From assembly GCF_031755915.1 (NCBI RefSeq), contig NC_083382.1, forward strand, positions 14,397,501 to 14,461,500: DNA of 64,000 nucleotides, written 5' to 3'. Source of the DNA: Ziziphus jujuba. Lineage: Eukaryota > Streptophyta > Magnoliopsida > Rosales > Rhamnaceae. Each line of letters opens with the position of its first letter. Position 1 is the stretch's first letter. This document shows, piece after piece, positions 60,411 through 64,000 of the stretch. The position numbers and the translations under genes are program-made. Under the pieces are notes generated by a model. That model saw only the letters and a list, made by a program, of their open reading frames with translations, searched no databases and was not told where the DNA came from.

Positions 60411-61955
60411 GGCATCGCGTGGAGTGGGTAAGTGAACATAACCAATAGTGAATGGGTAGGTAAGAGAACTAGTAGGCTTTCTTTATATGTAAAGTTGGAT
60501 CGAATTAGATTTATATATATATATATATATATAATATGTGATTACGATACAGTAGATTTAATTCAAAATTGATATTTTAAAAAAAATATATATAATTTTA
60601 TTATTATGTATATATAACAAAATTGATATTTTTTTTTAAAAATATTAGTTTTAGTATGAATTCGTATATGGATGGACTCCACCATAAAATTATCATATAT
60701 ATATATATATATGCATGTATTTTTATTGTATTGTATGAGATATGGAGTAGGGTTATTTTCTAAATCCATAGAGTACTTTTTTAACCTCATAAAAAAGAAA
60801 AAACAAACAAAAGCTAGCTAGTTCCCGCACTTTGCAGGCCCAAAAAATATTGGGCTCACTATACAAAGCGTAAAGTGGGAATGTACTATTTACCCCCCAA
60901 AAAAACAAAAAAAAAAAGTGGTAATGTACTATTTTAACACAATTGCGAAAGAAATATCTCATTTCTAAGTATGGAATGCCAAACTTGGACTAATTGGTTC
61001 CTTCACCTTCTTTTTCTCTAGAACGTGTTTCACATTTTCCTGTCTCTTCTCCTTTTTTGACTTATAAGAGTTAATTTCAAATTAAATATCTCTAAGACAG
61101 AGTTAATTTGATAAGAAAGATGTCAATATTTAGCCGAAACAATAATAACACTGAGATTATCAAATCTGTATTAAATTTTGAATATCAAATAATGCAACAT
61201 TATTTGGGTAAATTCGTTGGATTTATATATTTAAATTATATTAATTAGTCAATCATTATCAGACTACTATATTATTCCGCATTTAAAATTTAAACAAATT
61301 TGGTGAGTAATAGTATGCTTTTTGTAAGCAAGTACCTCTGGCCTGGGCAGTGGTGGTGTTAGGTTGATTGGACTTACTTGCATGTTCAGATAAGGATTTG
61401 CAATACAATACATAGTTTCTTGATACACCCCAGTTAAGTTGGGAACATTTCTATTTTCAGAAAACTCATTTGAAAGTTAAAGCCATCTATATGCTTCTTC
61501 TTATCTTTTTCTTTTATTATTTTTCTTCACAATTTTTTTTTCAAGGATTATATTTTTAAAAACCGACTGAACAACTGCTAGAGGACTGTTTCAGAAAATC
61601 TGCCAAAAAGAAGTCATGAGGCTGCTGAATGTAGGAAAGAAAGAAAGCTAGATAATTTCAAGATTTGGGAAAAAAAAAATTCTCTTAAGTAATATAGTAG
61701 TAGAAAAATCATATAAGCCAGATCATTTTAACAAGAAGATCGTGAAAATAGGACAGGAAAATTAGCCATGCAAAATTGCATCACTCTGTGGCAAAAGGTT
61801 CATTTACACAAGTATTTCAACACCTAGCACAGTAGGATAATTTCAATACCTACGGTTTTTATAAACCATGCATATGAAGAAATTAGTCCTATTGCTATTG
61901 TACGGATAAATAATTCATCAATTCTTGGCAATTGAAGATAGCACATCCAACATCA

Positions 61956-63182
61956 TTACATATGTCTCTCTCTGTTGATGGCTAGATCATCCTCTTCCAC
62001 TGAATCGCTATTTTTCAGTTCATCAAGGACTCCAGAATCTGGGTTTTCACCGCTAATGTAATTTTGTAATCTATTGTACATTCCTGTTGAAACAAAACCC
62101 TGTTCTCTAAGCAACGTCAAAATCTCATCTGCGACTTCCACATTTCCTTCCCCTTTCAAATATTCAAGGCATGCAGCCAAAGTAAATCTGTTTGGCTTCC
62201 ATTGTTGTTCACAGGCCAAGACTGCTTTCTTCATGGTTTCAACAGCCTTTGCCATCTGACCATCCATATAATATCCAGTGGACATACAATTCCAAATTCT
62301 AGCATCTGGCTTTTTTCCACTCTCTATAAGACGTTTGATATATGCTTCAGCCTTCTCCGGAAGTCCCTTTTTCCAATAAGCACGGATCAACATGCATGGA
62401 ACCCGAAAGTCTAGGCGTGTATCCCCAGATTCCCACTCCTCCAGAATCTTCTCCGCACCATCAATATCATTAAGCTTTACTAATGAGCTTAGCACACAAA
62501 CATAGCCTGAGTTGTATCGTCTCCCGATATTTTTGTATAAGTTCCAAATGCGATACACCTCATCTTTATTCGCTAAAACAGCATATAAAGTGAGAAGTTG
62601 CTCATATGCAAACCTCCTTGCCTTACCGCCAATTAGTTGCTCTGATCTCCTAAGCATGGTCAATGCCTTTTCAAATTGGCCAGCTTTCAAATACCCATTC
62701 GCAATAATGACATAAGTATTCCAATCTATATCCACTAAAGGGTCAGCTTCCATACTTGTTAAAAGCTTTTCCATTCCCTCTATGTCAGAATTAGCTGCAT
62801 AAGCATTCAACCGGATGTTAAATGTAAATTTGTCACACTTGATGCCTTTGGCTTCCATCTCTTGCACTAGACTAGCTAGTTTCTCATGTTTACTCATCTG
62901 AGAATAGAGGCTCAACATAACATTATAAGACAATGAATTTTTTAGAAAACCCAACTCCCTCATCTCCTTGAAAATGACCTCTGCTTTATCGAAAGATTGT
63001 TTCTCTGCATAGCAATTTAACAGCGCCCCATGGATTTGATAGCCTCTTAATGAGTCTGGGATGCTATCAAAATACTTTTCAGCTTGTTCTAGACCATGAA
63101 CTTTTGAGATCAAGTCCAGATGGACTGCAGTATCTCCAGATGATAGGCCATGATTCCTTTCAATGCTTATCCATTCTGATAT
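61956..63182 (-). CDS. P-class pentatricopeptide repeat protein, C-terminal exon (5' end off window)
   Basis: The exon encodes about 408 residues ending at TGA 61956-61958 on the - strand. It begins with ISEWISIER, and the preceding bases read TTTGTCAG|ATATCAG, a good splice acceptor, so the seven residues before (MECVICQ) are intronic and the ATG there is not the start. PPR motifs of about 35 residues repeat from the GYQIHGALLNCYAE segment onwards: SYNVMLSLYSQMSKHEKLASL, TFNIRLNAYAANSDIEGME, TYVIIANGYLKAGQFEKAL, GYVCVLSSLVKLNDIDGAE and VPCMLIRAYWKKGLPEKAE, among others. The acidic tail follows residue 385. It resembles Arabidopsis At2g20710/At4g21705-type mitochondrial PPR proteins, which bind organelle RNA. 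Targeting cannot be judged, because the N-terminal exon (perhaps 90 residues) lies past 64000. The + strand frames over it are shadows. Confidence 0.9.
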   Translation of the reverse strand: MSEWISIERNHGLSSGDTAVHLDLISKVHGLEQAEKYFDSIPDSLRGYQIHGALLNCYAEKQSFDKAEVIFKEMRELGFLKNSLSYNVMLSLYSQMSKHEKLASLVQEMEAKGIKCDKFTFNIRLNAYAANSDIEGMEKLLTSMEADPLVDIDWNTYVIIANGYLKAGQFEKALTMLRRSEQLIGGKARRFAYEQLLTLYAVLANKDEVYRIWNLYKNIGRRYNSGYVCVLSSLVKLNDIDGAEKILEEWESGDTRLDFRVPCMLIRAYWKKGLPEKAEAYIKRLIESGKKPDARIWNCMSTGYYMDGQMAKAVETMKKAVLACEQQWKPNRFTLAACLEYLKGEGNVEVADEILTLLREQGFVSTGMYNRLQNYISGENPDSGVLDELKNSDSVEEDDLAINRERHM

Positions 63183-64000
63183 CTGACAAATAACACATTC
63201 CAAGAGTCCTCAATTTTAAGATCATAAATTCATGTCATCAATTGAGCTCAGTTGAGCAGATAATCACATTCCTAACATCCCTCAAAAGTTAAAAGCTTAC
63301 AACCTGCATGATAATCCATATAAATGCAATAATTTTGGCAAATGTAGAGAAGAGAAATCAAACTCCAACTATACACTGAGAAATCAACTTTTTTGTTCCT
63401 TCATTGCTTGTTCGATGATGGATTTACTACTGAAAGACTTGATGCAATCAGACATACAGCTTCTTGCTACCATACAAAAAATATGGAAGTTGAAACTTTT
63501 GCATACAGCTTCTTGTACCATACAAAAAATATAGAAATTGAAACTTTTAAACATGTATGGCGTGCAATCAAAGAGCAAAAGAAGCATAAATGAGGATCAA
63601 TAGTTGGACAACGAACAAAGGAAAGATACAAAAATAAAGCACCAAAAGAAACTCAAGATAAAGAAAAATAGGGGACAAAACATGGGTAGCTTTAGTTTTG
63701 TCGAGAAAAAGACATGATCAAATGACCTTCTACATTTGATTTTTTACATCAGCATTTAATTTTTCCATCTTCTCTAAAATATCCTAAAATGGAACATCAT
63801 TCATGTTCATAAATTCCCTTGCTATAATCACAAAAATCATATTTGCGCTTCTCAACCTGAAAACCCAATATTCCTTTCTCAAATATCATATTTATTTGTG
63901 CTTCACAACCTGAAAAATTCATTATTTCTTTCTCTGTGTTTCATAATTTCTAGAATACACAAACCAGGGACAAATGATTTTCACATGGAAATGAAATTGT
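63183..64000 (-). other. Probable intron 1 of the PPR gene, running off the window
   Basis: AT-rich sequence upstream of the acceptor, with no PPR-like or mitochondrial presequence-like exon on the - strand. The two small overlapping frames near 63384-63593 consist of a duplicated segment and are not credible genes. Confidence 0.5.
63453..63549. repeat. Two tandem ~48-bp units
   Basis: CATACAGCTTCTTG, TACCATACAAAAAATAT, GAAACTTTT recur at a 49-base offset with a one-base indel and few substitutions. Confidence 0.9.

Larger units (their letters stand above)
55190..61835. repeat. Three tandem diverged units of 2.0-2.3 kb, noncoding
   Basis: Units run about 55190-57540, 57541-59805 and 59806-61835. 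Shared landmarks in the same order are: GGCTTTAAT..AACTAGT (55290, 57575, 59878), CATATAATAAAAGC-like, GTAAATGTGAAA-like, a GGTTAGTTAA/ACATAACCAAT block, CACCTTCTTTTTCTCT (twice), CTTTATACACCCCAATTAAG (57063, 59391; diverged at 61420), AAAAAGAAGTCAGGCGG (57235, 59608; diverged at 61603) and AAGTATTCAACACC (57500, 59776, 61814). No protein is encoded in any unit. The array ends about 120 bases downstream of the PPR stop codon. Confidence 0.8.

Noticed and set aside
55190..61835. Tandem units as LTRs of a retrotransposon
   Set aside because: Three units, no TG...CA borders, no primer site or coding interior between them.
1..64000. CRISPR arrays, rRNA or tRNA genes, known plant microRNA precursors
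   Set aside because: Regularly spaced identical repeats are absent, and no familiar rRNA, tRNA or conserved miRNA sequence was noticed on reading; a formal search was not possible.

Overview
This is a strongly AT-rich window from a plant nuclear genome, most likely a woody core eudicot. The evidence is a plant RMA-type RING E3 ligase with a 5'-UTR intron, a plant P-class PPR gene, plant Ty1/copia and Ty3/gypsy (Tat-like) retrotransposons, MITEs and many (TA)n microsatellites. The species cannot be named from sequence alone. There are only two credible host genes, both in the right third.

Layout. 1-6380: gene-free, with MITE-like repeats, a 596-bp foldback element and degenerate tandem repeats. 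6381-30130: one old, broken Tat-like Ty3/gypsy element, with gag, protease, RT, RNase H and integrase remnants on the + strand and a second ORF on the - strand behind pol. Four later insertions have grown it from roughly 11 kb to about 23.7 kb. These are a 1.13-kb solo LTR (9071-10199), a 2.45-kb PIF/Harbinger-like element with TGA target duplications (11392-13840), a second solo LTR of the same family (14337-15727), and a full-length but dead 7.45-kb copia element with CATCA target duplications (20984-28436). 30131-47500: about 17 kb without a recognisable gene, holding a MITE, a 0.55-kb tandem duplication, a SINE-like fragment and an orphan promoter-like block.

47516-50609: an RMA-type membrane-anchored RING E3 ubiquitin ligase on the + strand, with a TATA-like box, an inferred leader exon and a 2.1-kb intron in the 5' UTR. 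50610-55190: gene-free. 55190-61835: three diverged tandem copies of a 2.0-2.3-kb noncoding unit, lying just downstream of the 3' end of the PPR gene. 61956-63182: the main exon of a P-class PPR gene on the - strand. Its first exon lies beyond the right edge.

The two host genes are not functionally linked. Most of the structure is transposon biology: nesting order, an antisense ORF in a Tat-like element broken by a copia insertion, and segmental tandem duplication. I found no CRISPR, operon or defence-like cluster, and no clearly new system. The least explained items are the 2.3-kb triplication, the antisense ORF and the duplicated polypurine-tract segment in the copia element. All alignments were made by eye.
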